Below, piece after piece: positions 1-6,960 of a stretch of 27,102 nucleotides of DNA. This stretch comes from a virus: the IMG/VR virus record IMGVR_UViG_3300032289_001730, positions 1 to 27,102 of that record, one strand, 5' to 3'. How positions within the stretch are numbered: the stretch's first letter is position 1; the number at the start of each line of letters is the position of its first letter. The notes under the pieces are model-generated. The model had not been told where the DNA came from, searched no databases, and saw nothing but the letters and a program-made list of their open reading frames with translations. A program made the position numbers and the translations under genes.

Positions 1-282
1 CAAGACTATCAAGTAGGTGAATTTAGAAGATATTTTTGTAAAAAAACAAACGAATTAATATATATAGAAATTGATAAATCTACTTACGATAAATTAGTAA
101 ATCAAGATTCTCAAATTATATGGCAATTATATACCCCTATCAATTTAGCATGGCAAATATCGGGAAATAAAGAAAAAGTAGCTATAACTAATAAAAACAT
201 AGTATCATTAGCTATGCAGAGACAAAAACTATATCAATTTGATGAATATTTAAAATTTGATTATACAAAATATTTTCAATAA
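1..282 (+). CDS. C-terminal part of an unrecognised, possibly structural, phage protein
   Basis: An open frame enters from the left edge in frame 1 and ends at TAA 280-282, giving 93 residues. The beginning lies outside the window. The visible part is rich in aromatic and charged residues (GEFRRYFCKKTNE near its start, then IYIEIDKSTYDKL, then WQLYTPINLAWQISG), with no membrane segment and no catalytic motif I can name. The compact, Trp- and Tyr-rich C-terminus would suit a virion component, but this is only an impression from composition. It is followed directly by a promoter-like element at 283-314, so it ends its transcription unit. That it is a real coding region is fairly sure, because the frame is uninterrupted and its codon use matches the neighbours. 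Its function is unknown. Confidence 0.6.
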   Translation, partial: QDYQVGEFRRYFCKKTNELIYIEIDKSTYDKLVNQDSQIIWQLYTPINLAWQISGNKEKVAITNKNIVSLAMQRQKLYQFDEYLKFDYTKYFQ

Positions 283-314
283 TTTGGTACTTTAACCCCC
301 CTTTAATATATTTA
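283..314 (+). promoter_or_regulatory. Bacteroidota-like promoter for the first leader-gene cluster
   Basis: TTTGG at 283-287 is followed after exactly 19 bases by TATATTTA at 307-314. This resembles the Bacteroidota -33 (TTTG) and -7 (TAnnTTTG) elements. It starts right after the stop of the upstream gene and 32 bases before the ATG at 346. The same two-part pattern with the same spacing recurs at six other places in this window. Confidence 0.55.
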
Positions 315-345
315 TATAAAACAATCAAAAACAATCAAAAACAAA

Positions 346-600
346 ATGAAAATAACAGAATTTAGAAAACTAATCCGAGAAGAAGTTCGTAAAATAATAA
401 AAGAAGAAAAACCAACCTATGGTATGATTGAAGATTATTGGAGCATAATGGTTAAAAATCAACCTGAGGATGTAATCAAGATTTTAGTTGGATTAACTAG
501 TGGTGATTTACCGTTCTCTAAATTTAGCTCAGATACAACAGACGATATTTATGATTCATTTAAGGATGATGAGCATTTTTATGAAGATGACGAAGATTAA
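346..600 (+). CDS. Small leader-family protein (type A leader), putative capsid-targeted internal protein
   Basis: This is an 84-residue protein. Residues 1-20 are the type A leader, a basic amphipathic helix running MKITEFRKLIREEV and ending I18-K19-E20. The same leader opens six other genes or remnants here. The (I/L)-x-E ending matches the cleavage pattern of T4-type prohead proteases (gp21), which remove a short N-terminal targeting peptide from T4 internal proteins. Cleavage after E20 would leave a 64-residue acidic body ending in a run of Asp and Glu. The body resembles no family I know. The start is the only ATG before the leader and is preceded by an A/C-rich spacer. It is first in a run of five such genes. 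The targeting role is inferred from motif and arrangement; other uses of the helix as a sorting tag are possible. Confidence 0.75.
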   Translation: MKITEFRKLIREEVRKIIKEEKPTYGMIEDYWSIMVKNQPEDVIKILVGLTSGDLPFSKFSSDTTDDIYDSFKDDEHFYEDDED

Positions 601-626
601 AAAACAAAAACAAAAACAAAAACAAA

Positions 627-1280
627 ATGGCTAAACAAATACTAAGCGAACAATTCCAACGTATGCAAAAATTAGCAGGAATTATTAATGAAAGCGAATA
701 CAAAAAATTAACAGAAAATCAAGCTTCTGACTTAATAAATAGTGGGATAACATTATATGTTTCTGATGATTCTAAATTAGCACCTAGGTTTATTAAGCCT
801 AAAAAAGTAGGATTTATAGCTATAAAAAATCCTTCTATAACTAATACTTTATCTAATAATCCAAAAACAGTTCAAATATTCAATGATAATTATGGAACAA
901 TAAACTTAGATTATGTTAAATATTTCTTTACAAATGCAAATAACTGGAAAGCTATTACTGATGAAAATGAACTAAATGATTTTATGTCAAAGTATAGTAA
1001 AATATATTTAATTAATTCTAACGGTGATTCATCTCAACTAAAAGGTGATTTATCTCAACCAAATGAATCACAATTTTTAGATACTGAAGAAGGTGGATAT
1101 ATGAGAGAATACATTGATGAAATAGTTGAAGAAGAGAATGAGAATGAGCCAGGATCTTTAGATTTAGAATATCGCTCTGATTTTGATATAGCTTTTGATT
1201 TAGCACTAACTAAACTTAAAAAAGATCATCCTGAACTAGATTTTAGAGCTATTAAAGCTAATAAAGAATCTTTCTTTTAA
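627..1280 (+). CDS. Leader-family protein (type B leader), putative capsid-targeted internal protein
   Basis: This is a 217-residue protein opening with the type B leader: MAKQILSEQF, then QRMQKLAGI, ending I20-N21-E22. The sequence differs from type A, but it is again a basic helix of about 20 residues ending in (I/L)-x-E, so a prohead-protease cut after E22 is predicted. The rest (about 195 residues) has no recognised domain. It contains a Ser/Asn/Asp-rich middle and an acidic stretch (EIVEEENENEPGS) near residue 170. No membrane segment or catalytic motif is visible. It lies between two type A genes, and its 26-base upstream spacer is almost purely A and C (CAAAAA repeats). The type B leader recurs almost unchanged at 1690. 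It is a real gene by conservation of the leader; function of the body unknown. Confidence 0.75.
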   Translation: MAKQILSEQFQRMQKLAGIINESEYKKLTENQASDLINSGITLYVSDDSKLAPRFIKPKKVGFIAIKNPSITNTLSNNPKTVQIFNDNYGTINLDYVKYFFTNANNWKAITDENELNDFMSKYSKIYLINSNGDSSQLKGDLSQPNESQFLDTEEGGYMREYIDEIVEEENENEPGSLDLEYRSDFDIAFDLALTKLKKDHPELDFRAIKANKESFF

Positions 1281-1350
1281 TAAAAACAATTAAACAAACA
1301 AAAACAAAAACAATCAAAAACAATCAAAAACAAAAACAAAAACAATAAAA

Positions 1351-1656
1351 ATGAAAACAACAGAATTTAGAAAACTAATCAGAGAAGAAGTTAGAAAAGT
1401 ATTAAAAGAAAATGAATTTAATGATTTAAATTCAATAGTTCAAAAACTTAAACCAAGATGGGGTGATGTATCTATAAAAGATAATAAAATATATTTGAGA
1501 ACTTATTATGAGAACGGTAATAAAAAAAATTGGTATACTATTGAAAAAATAGGTGATGATATGTATCGTTTTGGTAGAGGAGGAAAACAATTAAGAGATT
1601 GGTCTTTAGATGAATTAATTAATAATCTTGTATATAACAAAAATATTAGTTTATAA
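1351..1656 (+). CDS. Small leader-family protein (type A leader), putative capsid-targeted internal protein
   Basis: This is a 101-residue protein with the type A leader (MKTTEFRKLIREEV, ending V17-L18-K19-E20). A prohead-protease type cut after E20 would release a body of about 81 residues starting NEFNDL. The body is rich in Tyr, Trp, Lys and Asn, with alternating hydrophobic and polar segments (VSIKDNKIYLRTYYENG, then NWYTIEKIGDDMYRFGRGG) that look like a small beta-sheet. It is not similar to the bodies of the neighbouring leader genes. A 70-base spacer upstream (1281-1350) consists of CAAAAA and CAATC repeats with no other ORF. The small, basic, beta-rich body would suit a DNA- or protein-binding internal protein, but nothing specific can be assigned. 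Confidence 0.75.
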   Translation: MKTTEFRKLIREEVRKVLKENEFNDLNSIVQKLKPRWGDVSIKDNKIYLRTYYENGNKKNWYTIEKIGDDMYRFGRGGKQLRDWSLDELINNLVYNKNISL

Positions 1657-1689
1657 AAACAACAAACAATCAAAAATAAAAATTAAACA

Positions 1690-2088
1690 ATGAAAAAACA
1701 AATACTAAGCGAACAATTTCGACGTATGCAAAAATTAGCAGGAATACTTAATGAAGGTCAAGAAAAATATCCAAAAGGTTTTTCTCCATATACACCTACT
1801 AAAGAAGATGATGAAAATTATAATGGAAAAGTATTAGCGGCATACACAGCACCTATGGATGGGTGGGATACAAATAATTCGGATACTGTAGTAGTTGTGA
1901 AAGATGAGGATGGATTTAGGGTAGATGGATATCTTAGCTTTGGTGATTTTGAAGATGAGGAAGGTACAGGACCATTCAAAACCCAAAAAGAAGCCGAAGA
2001 TAAGGCTTATGAAATAATGGAAGACATTGTAGATAATTGGGAAGATGAGGATTATGATGATGAAGATGATGACGACGATGATTATTAA
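1690..2088 (+). CDS. Acidic leader-family protein (type B leader), putative capsid-targeted internal protein
   Basis: This is a 132-residue protein with the second copy of the type B leader (MKKQILSEQF, RRMQKLAGI, ending L20-N21-E22). Over the leader it is nearly identical, in DNA as well as protein, to the gene at 627, yet the bodies are unrelated. The body is strongly acidic and ends in a tail of mostly Asp and Glu with a final Tyr (DEDYDDEDDDDDDY). Such a tail is reminiscent of DNA-mimic or histone-like-protein binders, but that is only suggestive. Predicted cleavage after E22 would leave about 110 residues with a pI far on the acidic side. A short A-rich spacer separates it from the next leader gene at 2101. 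Confidence 0.75.
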   Translation: MKKQILSEQFRRMQKLAGILNEGQEKYPKGFSPYTPTKEDDENYNGKVLAAYTAPMDGWDTNNSDTVVVVKDEDGFRVDGYLSFGDFEDEEGTGPFKTQKEAEDKAYEIMEDIVDNWEDEDYDDEDDDDDDY

Positions 2089-2100
2089 TCAAAAAAAACA

Positions 2101-2463
2101 ATGAAAGCAACAGAATTTAGAAAACTAATCCGAGAAGAAGTTCGTAAAGTATTAAACGAGGTTATGTCTTGGGACAAAAACACAATTAACAAATTTTTTG
2201 CATACTTGAAACGTCAGCACGGTATGAAAGCAGTCCCTGAATTTAAAACAGATACCACAGGTTATGTTGAAATTCTTATGGGTGGTCCGGCATTTGATGT
2301 TAACTTTATGGTAGATGGAACTAATCTTATACTTAAACCAGATTCTACTTCCGATACGACCGCTGCAGAGTTTCTTAGCGATATAAACTCAGATAATGAG
2401 AGAACAAAAAATACAGAATATAAATTCCAACAAAAAGGAAGATCAGTTATTGTAAGTTTATAA
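2101..2463 (+). CDS. Small leader-family protein (type A leader), putative capsid-targeted internal protein
   Basis: This is a 120-residue protein with the type A leader (MKATEFRKLIREEV, ending V17-L18-N19-E20). The first 48 nucleotides differ from those of the gene at 346 at only two positions. The body after the predicted cut starts VMSWDKNTINKFFAYL and continues as a mixed alpha/beta sequence with no recognised family. It is the last of the first five-gene leader cluster, and a structured region with a terminator (2482-2566) follows it. The upstream spacer is only 12 bases, so it is probably co-transcribed and translationally linked to the gene at 1690. Confidence 0.75.
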   Translation: MKATEFRKLIREEVRKVLNEVMSWDKNTINKFFAYLKRQHGMKAVPEFKTDTTGYVEILMGGPAFDVNFMVDGTNLILKPDSTSDTTAAEFLSDINSDNERTKNTEYKFQQKGRSVIVSL

Positions 2464-2481
2464 TTCATTTAATAACAACAT

Positions 2482-2566
2482 ACGGAACTTAGGACCCGTT
2501 ATAGTTACCCAACAGGTGACAAATCCGAACAAAGTATCGCTACCTAGTTCGGATTTCCTTTTTCAT
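2482..2566 (+). terminator. Three-hairpin structured region ending in a rho-independent terminator
   Basis: The last hairpin is a perfect 10-bp stem (AAATCCGAAC at 2521-2530 with GTTCGGATTT at 2547-2556) followed by CCTTTTT, a convincing terminator for the leader cluster. Two smaller hairpins precede it: GTTACC at 2504-2509 with GGTGAC at 2515-2520, directly abutting the terminator stem, and ACGG at 2482-2485 with CCGT at 2496-2499. A GTA/TAC mini-stem lies in the terminator loop. The arrangement could be a small structured RNA with its own terminator rather than a plain terminator. Confidence 0.7.
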
Positions 2567-2627
2567 CAAGAATATTTGGTTATCTGAGGTAATTATATTA
2601 TCATTATCAGAATAAAGGTTATAAAGT

Positions 2628-3887
2628 ATGTTTTATATTATTGAGAATTATGAACAATTAAAGGAATTTTACTACAAGGAAATTGAGGAAGCATTTGTAG
2701 AAATAATTCCATTTAATGATCATATTCATCCAACAATAAACAATGTATCCTTAATTTATATTAGACCAATAGACGATAATAAAGGTTATATATTGTGTGT
2801 AGAACATAATGATACGTTACAATTAAGTATAAACGATATAACAACGATTCTTAATAAGATCAATAAAATATATGTACGAGATAAGAAAGAGTTTTTACAC
2901 TACCTTATACACCCGAATATAGTTGATATCACATTAGAACACATTTATGAGAGACCCACAACCTCAGCTCATGATTATTTTTATCGTAATTATCAACATA
3001 TTGATGATCTTAATAAGATTATACCTATATCCAAACATTATGAAGTTTGTGAAAAAATATTTAACGATTTAAAAGAAAAAATAAATGAACCAATTAACTT
3101 ATTTTATAACGATAAAGCATCCTTGGTGTTTAACGCAATTGAACGGAATGGTTTACGAATACAGAGAGAAAAATTCAAAGACCACTTCTATCATGTTGAT
3201 GCCGACTACATATATAGTCAATACAACTTTAAAACAACAACAAGAAGACCAGCCAACAGATTTGGGGGTGTAAATTATGCGGCTTTAAATAAGGAGAACG
3301 GAAGTAGAGAAGTATTTATCCCAAGAAATGATAAACTAGTAGAAATAGATCTATCAGCATTTCATCCCACTTTAATTAGTAAACTTATGGGTTATGATTT
3401 TGGAGATAAGAACATATACCATGAAATTGAAGAAGAATGCAATGTAAGTTATGATGATGCTAAAAAGATAGTATTTAAAAACCTTAATGGTAATATTTTT
3501 GAAGAATATAAAAACGTAGAATTTTTCTCCCGCCTTCAACATTTTAAAGATAAATTATGGGAACAATTTCAGAATGAAGGATTTATTGAAGATAAAACAA
3601 GTGGGTGGAAGTTTTACAAAGATAAATTGGAAAATATGAACCCAAATAAGTTACTAAATTATCTACTTCAGACGACTGAAACTTCAACAAATATTAACAT
3701 TATATGGGATATGTTAAAAATATTAAGAGGTAAAAATACAAAACTAATACTTTTTACTTACGATGCATTTTTATTAGATTTGGATGAAGATGAAGAAGAT
3801 TTGATAAATAAAATATTGGAAATATTTAAAACATATAAATTCGATGTTAAAATTAAAACAGGTTACAATTACAATAATTTAAAATAA
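2628..3887 (+). CDS. Family A-like (PolA/TV-Pol-like) polymerase with degenerate N-terminal domain
   Basis: This 419-residue protein shows the order of motifs of the polymerase A palm and fingers. A template-binding region before motif A has FKTTTRRPANRFGGVN (residues 201-216). Motif A is VEIDLSAFHPTLI, with D241. An O-helix-like segment follows (AKKIVFKNLNGNI, about 278-290). The N-x-x-L-x-Q-T-T segment (about 344-352) corresponds to the QxTA motif, and motif C is FTYDAFLLD (376-384, D379), where PolA has HDE. Residues 1-110 may be a remnant of a proofreading domain, but no complete DEDD set is visible. The protein is much shorter than E. coli Pol I. The phage also has a gp43-like replicase, so this is a second polymerase. 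It could be a repair enzyme, a primer maker or a member of the phage/transposon TV-Pol family. Motif assignments are by eye; the family A-like call is fairly confident, the role is not. Confidence 0.65.
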   Translation: MFYIIENYEQLKEFYYKEIEEAFVEIIPFNDHIHPTINNVSLIYIRPIDDNKGYILCVEHNDTLQLSINDITTILNKINKIYVRDKKEFLHYLIHPNIVDITLEHIYERPTTSAHDYFYRNYQHIDDLNKIIPISKHYEVCEKIFNDLKEKINEPINLFYNDKASLVFNAIERNGLRIQREKFKDHFYHVDADYIYSQYNFKTTTRRPANRFGGVNYAALNKENGSREVFIPRNDKLVEIDLSAFHPTLISKLMGYDFGDKNIYHEIEEECNVSYDDAKKIVFKNLNGNIFEEYKNVEFFSRLQHFKDKLWEQFQNEGFIEDKTSGWKFYKDKLENMNPNKLLNYLLQTTETSTNINIIWDMLKILRGKNTKLILFTYDAFLLDLDEDEEDLINKILEIFKTYKFDVKIKTGYNYNNLK

Positions 3888-3892
3888 AATTT

Positions 3893-4363
3893 ATGAATCA
3901 AAACTCGATTTTTGATAGTTCTATTAATATGTATGATACGACATATGATTATGACTTATACGACCCTAATATGAACATTCAAAACAAATTGTTTTGTACT
4001 TTTACTAAAGTAGATGAAATTGAGGATTTGATAGAATCAATTCAAAATAAATATAACGTATTATACGGGAAAATATTTGCATTACACATCAAAACTAATG
4101 ATGAGTATGTATTAACATATAATATTGAACTTGGAAATTTATCTGATATTCCTGAGAACACTATCTTAGTTCATAGAAAAAAAGAAACAAATAGTTTATA
4201 CTCAATAAACGCCCTAAACCAACTAATTAAAAGTCTAAATAATGGAATGTTAGACTCTAAATTCGTTATAGACTGGAACAACTACAGAAATTGTATTTTG
4301 TTAACTCAACAGGGGGAATTAAAAAGGCTAGATACTAAAATTTATAAGATTATTAGTCTGTAA
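3893..4363 (+). CDS. Unknown protein downstream of the family A-like polymerase
   Basis: This is a 156-residue protein starting 5 bases after the polymerase stop, so it is almost certainly co-transcribed with it. The N-terminus is polar and Tyr/Asp-rich and may be flexible (residues 1-30). The remainder alternates hydrophobic strands and helices (LFCTFTKVDEIEDLIESIQ, then ILVHRKKETNSLYSINALNQLI, then FVIDWNNYRNCILLTQQGEL). No catalytic motif, zinc site or membrane segment is visible. Close coupling suggests a partner or accessory subunit for the polymerase, but this is inference from spacing only. I do not recognise a family. Confidence 0.6.
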   Translation: MNQNSIFDSSINMYDTTYDYDLYDPNMNIQNKLFCTFTKVDEIEDLIESIQNKYNVLYGKIFALHIKTNDEYVLTYNIELGNLSDIPENTILVHRKKETNSLYSINALNQLIKSLNNGMLDSKFVIDWNNYRNCILLTQQGELKRLDTKIYKIISL

Positions 4364-4378
4364 ATATAAATAAATTCA

Positions 4379-4915
4379 ATGATAAAACTTTTAGACCTCT
4401 TACGCGAAGAAAAATTAGACATACTTAAACCTAGACGTTCCCCGGAAGAACGCCAATCTAACTTTCTTATTATAACCAATAAGAAAATTGAACAGTACGT
4501 GAAGGATGGAGGCAAAGGTGATCTTGATTTAGCTAATACTAAAATTACCTCACTACCAAATGGTCTAAAGGTTGGCGGTTTTCTGGATTTAAGAAATTCT
4601 TCCATCACTACATTACCAAATGGTTTAACGGTTGGAGATTATCTTTATTTAAGAGATACTAAAATTACATCATTACCCAATGATTTAACGGTTGGGGGTG
4701 AACTTGATTTAGCTAATATTAAAATTACTTCATTACCAAATGATCTAACAGTTAACGATGATCTTAATTTAAGAGATACTAAAATTACATCATTACCAAA
4801 TGGTCTAACAGTTGGAGGTAATCTTAATTTAAGTAATACTCCAATAAGTAAAAAATATTCCGAAGAAGAAATTAGAAAAATGGTTCCTGGAGTAAAGGGC
4901 AATATTTATATATAA
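4379..4915 (+). CDS. Leucine-rich-repeat-like protein with perfect 20-residue repeats
   Basis: This is a 178-residue protein. Residues 1-48 are helical and charged (MIKLLDLLREEKLDIL, then a KKIEQYVKDGGKGD segment). Residues 49-148 are five 20-residue repeats of the form LxLxxTxITSLPNxLTVGGx, plus a partial sixth, followed by a short helical end (SEEEIRKMVPGV). Such repeats are predicted to form a right-handed solenoid of the kind seen in leucine-rich-repeat and pentapeptide-like phage proteins, usually for protein binding. The start LLDLLREE contains L-x-E and recalls the basic leaders of the internal-protein genes, so capsid targeting is possible but weak. The partner is unknown. The 60-base DNA period makes repeat-number change by recombination likely. 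Confidence 0.7.
   Translation: MIKLLDLLREEKLDILKPRRSPEERQSNFLIITNKKIEQYVKDGGKGDLDLANTKITSLPNGLKVGGFLDLRNSSITTLPNGLTVGDYLYLRDTKITSLPNDLTVGGELDLANIKITSLPNDLTVNDDLNLRDTKITSLPNGLTVGGNLNLSNTPISKKYSEEEIRKMVPGVKGNIYI
4523..4822 (+). repeat. Five tandem 60-bp coding repeats
   Basis: Within the leucine-rich-repeat-like gene, five consecutive 60-bp units encode 20-residue repeats, each containing an ACTTCATTACCAAATG-like core. The last units are closest to one another (ITSLPN coded by near-identical DNA), pointing to recent duplication. A degenerate sixth unit follows to about 4850. Confidence 0.8.
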
Positions 4916-4938
4916 AAGTTTTCCTCCCAATAAAAATA

Positions 4939-4969
4939 TTTGGCTTTTAAAAAATAGGTTATTACATTA
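4939..4969 (+). promoter_or_regulatory. Bacteroidota-like promoter for the gp32-UvsX-exonuclease-helicase genes
   Basis: TTTGG at 4939-4943 is followed after 19 bases by TACATTA at 4963-4969, matching TAnnTT(T/A). The ATG of the ssDNA-binding protein lies 32 bases further on. The spacing is identical to the other copies of this element. Confidence 0.5.
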
Positions 4970-5000
4970 AATATATTATAAACAAAAAAAGTTATTAAAC

Positions 5001-5831
5001 ATGGATTTAAACACAATTAGACAAAAGCTTTCTAATATGAATTCAAAGAACAACAAAGGTGGTTCTAAAGTGGATTATGAAAAATTATATTGGAAGCCAT
5101 CCATTGGAAAACAAACAATTAGAATTGTTCCTTCCAAATTCGACGACAAATCACCATTTAAAGAATTGTTCTTTTATTATGGTATTGGAAACAAGATGAT
5201 GCTTTCTCCACTTTCTTGGGGTGAAAAAGATCCAATTGCTGAATTCGTAAAACAATTACGTAAATCAAGCGACAAAGAAGATTGGAGATTAGCTAAAAAA
5301 TTAGAACCGAAGTTAAGAGTATTCGCTCCTGTAATTGTACGTGGTGAAGAAGATAAAGGAGTTCGTTTATGGCAATTTGGTAAAGAAGTATACATGGAAT
5401 TTTTATCAATGGCTGACGATGAAGATATTCAGGATTTTACTGACGTTGCAGAAGGTAGAGATTTCACAGTAGATACAGTAGGACCAGATACTACAGGAAC
5501 CGCTTATAATAAATCATCTATTCGTCCTAAAACTAAAATTTCCCCTCTAGCTTCAACTAAGGAAGAAATTGAAAAATACCTAAACAACCAACCTGATCCA
5601 TCTGAAGCATTTAAACGTTACACATTTGATGAAATGAAAAGTGCATTACAAAGTTGGTTAGCACCTGATGAAGATGGTGGAGAGGAGGAAGATGAAGAAG
5701 AAGTAATTCCACCAACAACAGATTTACCTTGGGACAAACCTACAGTAAAATCTAAGCCAGCATCAAATTATACTTTGTCTACTAAAAAAGATAATAAGTC
5801 AAAATTTGATGATTTGTTTGAAAAAGACTAA
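5001..5831 (+). CDS. gp32-like single-stranded DNA-binding protein
   Basis: This 276-residue protein has the size of T4 gp32 (301). The N-terminus (LNTIRQKLSNM, then basic NSKNNKGGSKVDYEKLYWKP) corresponds to the cooperativity domain. The core IGKQTIRIVPSKFDDKSPFKELFFYYGIG (about 33-61) is the recognisable gp32 signature, a Trp/Tyr/Phe-rich OB-fold beginning. The C-terminal third is acidic (GGEEEDEEEVIPP), as in gp32, where it recruits replication partners, and the protein ends in DDLFEKD. The Cys/His zinc site of T4 gp32 is absent, as the protein has no suitable cysteines. It coats ssDNA at the fork and in recombination. It is followed by a small hairpin and then uvsX, and has its own promoter-like element at 4939. 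Confidence 0.85.
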   Translation: MDLNTIRQKLSNMNSKNNKGGSKVDYEKLYWKPSIGKQTIRIVPSKFDDKSPFKELFFYYGIGNKMMLSPLSWGEKDPIAEFVKQLRKSSDKEDWRLAKKLEPKLRVFAPVIVRGEEDKGVRLWQFGKEVYMEFLSMADDEDIQDFTDVAEGRDFTVDTVGPDTTGTAYNKSSIRPKTKISPLASTKEEIEKYLNNQPDPSEAFKRYTFDEMKSALQSWLAPDEDGGEEEDEEEVIPPTTDLPWDKPTVKSKPASNYTLSTKKDNKSKFDDLFEKD

Positions 5832-5840
5832 TAACAATTA

Positions 5841-5858
5841 GGGGGTGATTTAGCCCCC
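5841..5858 (+). terminator. GC-rich hairpin between gp32-like and UvsX-like genes
   Basis: GGGGG at 5841-5845 pairs with CCCCC at 5854-5858 around an 8-base loop. This stands out in such A+T-rich DNA. Only ATTTAAAAC follows, not a real T-run, so it may attenuate transcription or protect the gp32 mRNA 3' end rather than terminate fully. That would allow more gp32 than UvsX to be made. Confidence 0.5.
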
Positions 5859-5876
5859 ATTTAAAACTAAAAATTT

Positions 5877-6959
5877 ATGGCAAAAACAAAAAAGTCGCTT
5901 ACAGAAGCGGTAGGGGAAGAACTTAAGTCAAAATTCTCACTTGATAAATTCAAGGAGAAAAAGATGATTAAATCTAATGTTAAGTTTAAAGACCAAAAAT
6001 GGATTCCATTTTCTAAAGCTCTTCAAGAAGCATTAAGTATTCCTGGTATTCCTATGGGTCATATAACTATGGTTAGAGGAAAAAGTAATACTGGTAAATC
6101 AACTACGGCAATTGAAAGTATAGTAAGTGCCCAAAAAATGAAAGTCCTTCCAGTTATTATTATTACCGAGATGAAACATGATTGGAATCACTTTAGAACT
6201 ATGGGTTTCGAAATGGATGAAATAAAGGATGAGGAAGGAAATATTGTAGACTATGATGGGTTCTTTATTTATAGAGACAGAAGTACATTAAACTCGATTG
6301 AAGATATAGCAGCATTCATTATTGATCTCTTAGATGAACAAAAGAAAGGTAATTTGCCTTACGATTTATTCTTTATGTGGGACTCAGTAGGTTCTATTCC
6401 ATGTCAAATGAGTATAGATCAAGGTAAAAACAACCCAATGTGGAACGCTGGTTCTATTGCTACTCAATTTGGTAATTTTGTTAATCAACAAATTGTACTT
6501 TCTAGAAAAGAAGAAAAACCATATACTAATACATTCTTAGTAGTTAATAAAACAGGAGTTGCACCTGCAGAAAGTTTTATGTCCAAACCCAAAATGACTA
6601 ATAAAGGGGGTGATACGTTCTTTTACGATGCTTCTCTTGTATTAACATATGGTAACATTACAAATAGTGGTACTTCAAAAATTAAAGCTACTAAGAATAA
6701 AAAAGAAGTAGAATTCGCTCTTAGAACTAAAGTAGCATGTGATAAAAATCACGTAAACGGAATTACTACTAAAGGAACTATTATCAGTACAGTTCATGGA
6801 TTTATTGAAGATAGTCCAAATTCTATTACAAAATACAAAAAGAACCATTCAGATGAATGGAGTGGTATTTTAGGACAAGGTGAGTTTGATATTATTGAAG
6901 ATAATAGTGAATGGTTAGAAAAAGAAGACTTAAGTAATATAATGGGAGACGAAGAATAA
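5877..6959 (+). CDS. uvsX: UvsX-like RecA-family recombinase
   Basis: This 360-residue protein (T4 UvsX is 391) forms filaments on ssDNA and carries out strand exchange for recombination-dependent replication and repair. Walker A is GKSNTGKST (residues 68-76) and follows IPGIPMGHITMVR. Walker B is LFFMWDSVGS, with D169. The loop region after it (NNPMWNAGSIATQFGNFV) and the FLVVNKTGVAP strand are typical of RecA/UvsX, and the C-terminus is acidic. It lies directly between the gp32-like and exonuclease genes, its natural partners. The start ATG at 5877 is the only reasonable one before the first conserved segment, and no UvsY gene is seen in the window. Confidence 0.88.
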   Translation: MAKTKKSLTEAVGEELKSKFSLDKFKEKKMIKSNVKFKDQKWIPFSKALQEALSIPGIPMGHITMVRGKSNTGKSTTAIESIVSAQKMKVLPVIIITEMKHDWNHFRTMGFEMDEIKDEEGNIVDYDGFFIYRDRSTLNSIEDIAAFIIDLLDEQKKGNLPYDLFFMWDSVGSIPCQMSIDQGKNNPMWNAGSIATQFGNFVNQQIVLSRKEEKPYTNTFLVVNKTGVAPAESFMSKPKMTNKGGDTFFYDASLVLTYGNITNSGTSKIKATKNKKEVEFALRTKVACDKNHVNGITTKGTIISTVHGFIEDSPNSITKYKKNHSDEWSGILGQGEFDIIEDNSEWLEKEDLSNIMGDEE

Positions 6960-6960
6960 T

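Noticed and set aside
1281-1350. CAAAAA/CAATC repeats as a CRISPR array
   Set aside because: Units are only about 6 bases, without spacers of constant length or palindromic repeats.
2482-2566. A tRNA or tRNA-like gene at the three-hairpin element
   Set aside because: TTCGGATTTCC resembles a T-arm end, but the long pairing is with the immediately preceding AAATCCGAAC, and no acceptor or anticodon arm can be drawn.
4523-4822. 60-bp repeats as a CRISPR or an origin iteron array
   Set aside because: They stay in frame and encode a regular protein repeat, and variable and constant positions follow the codons.
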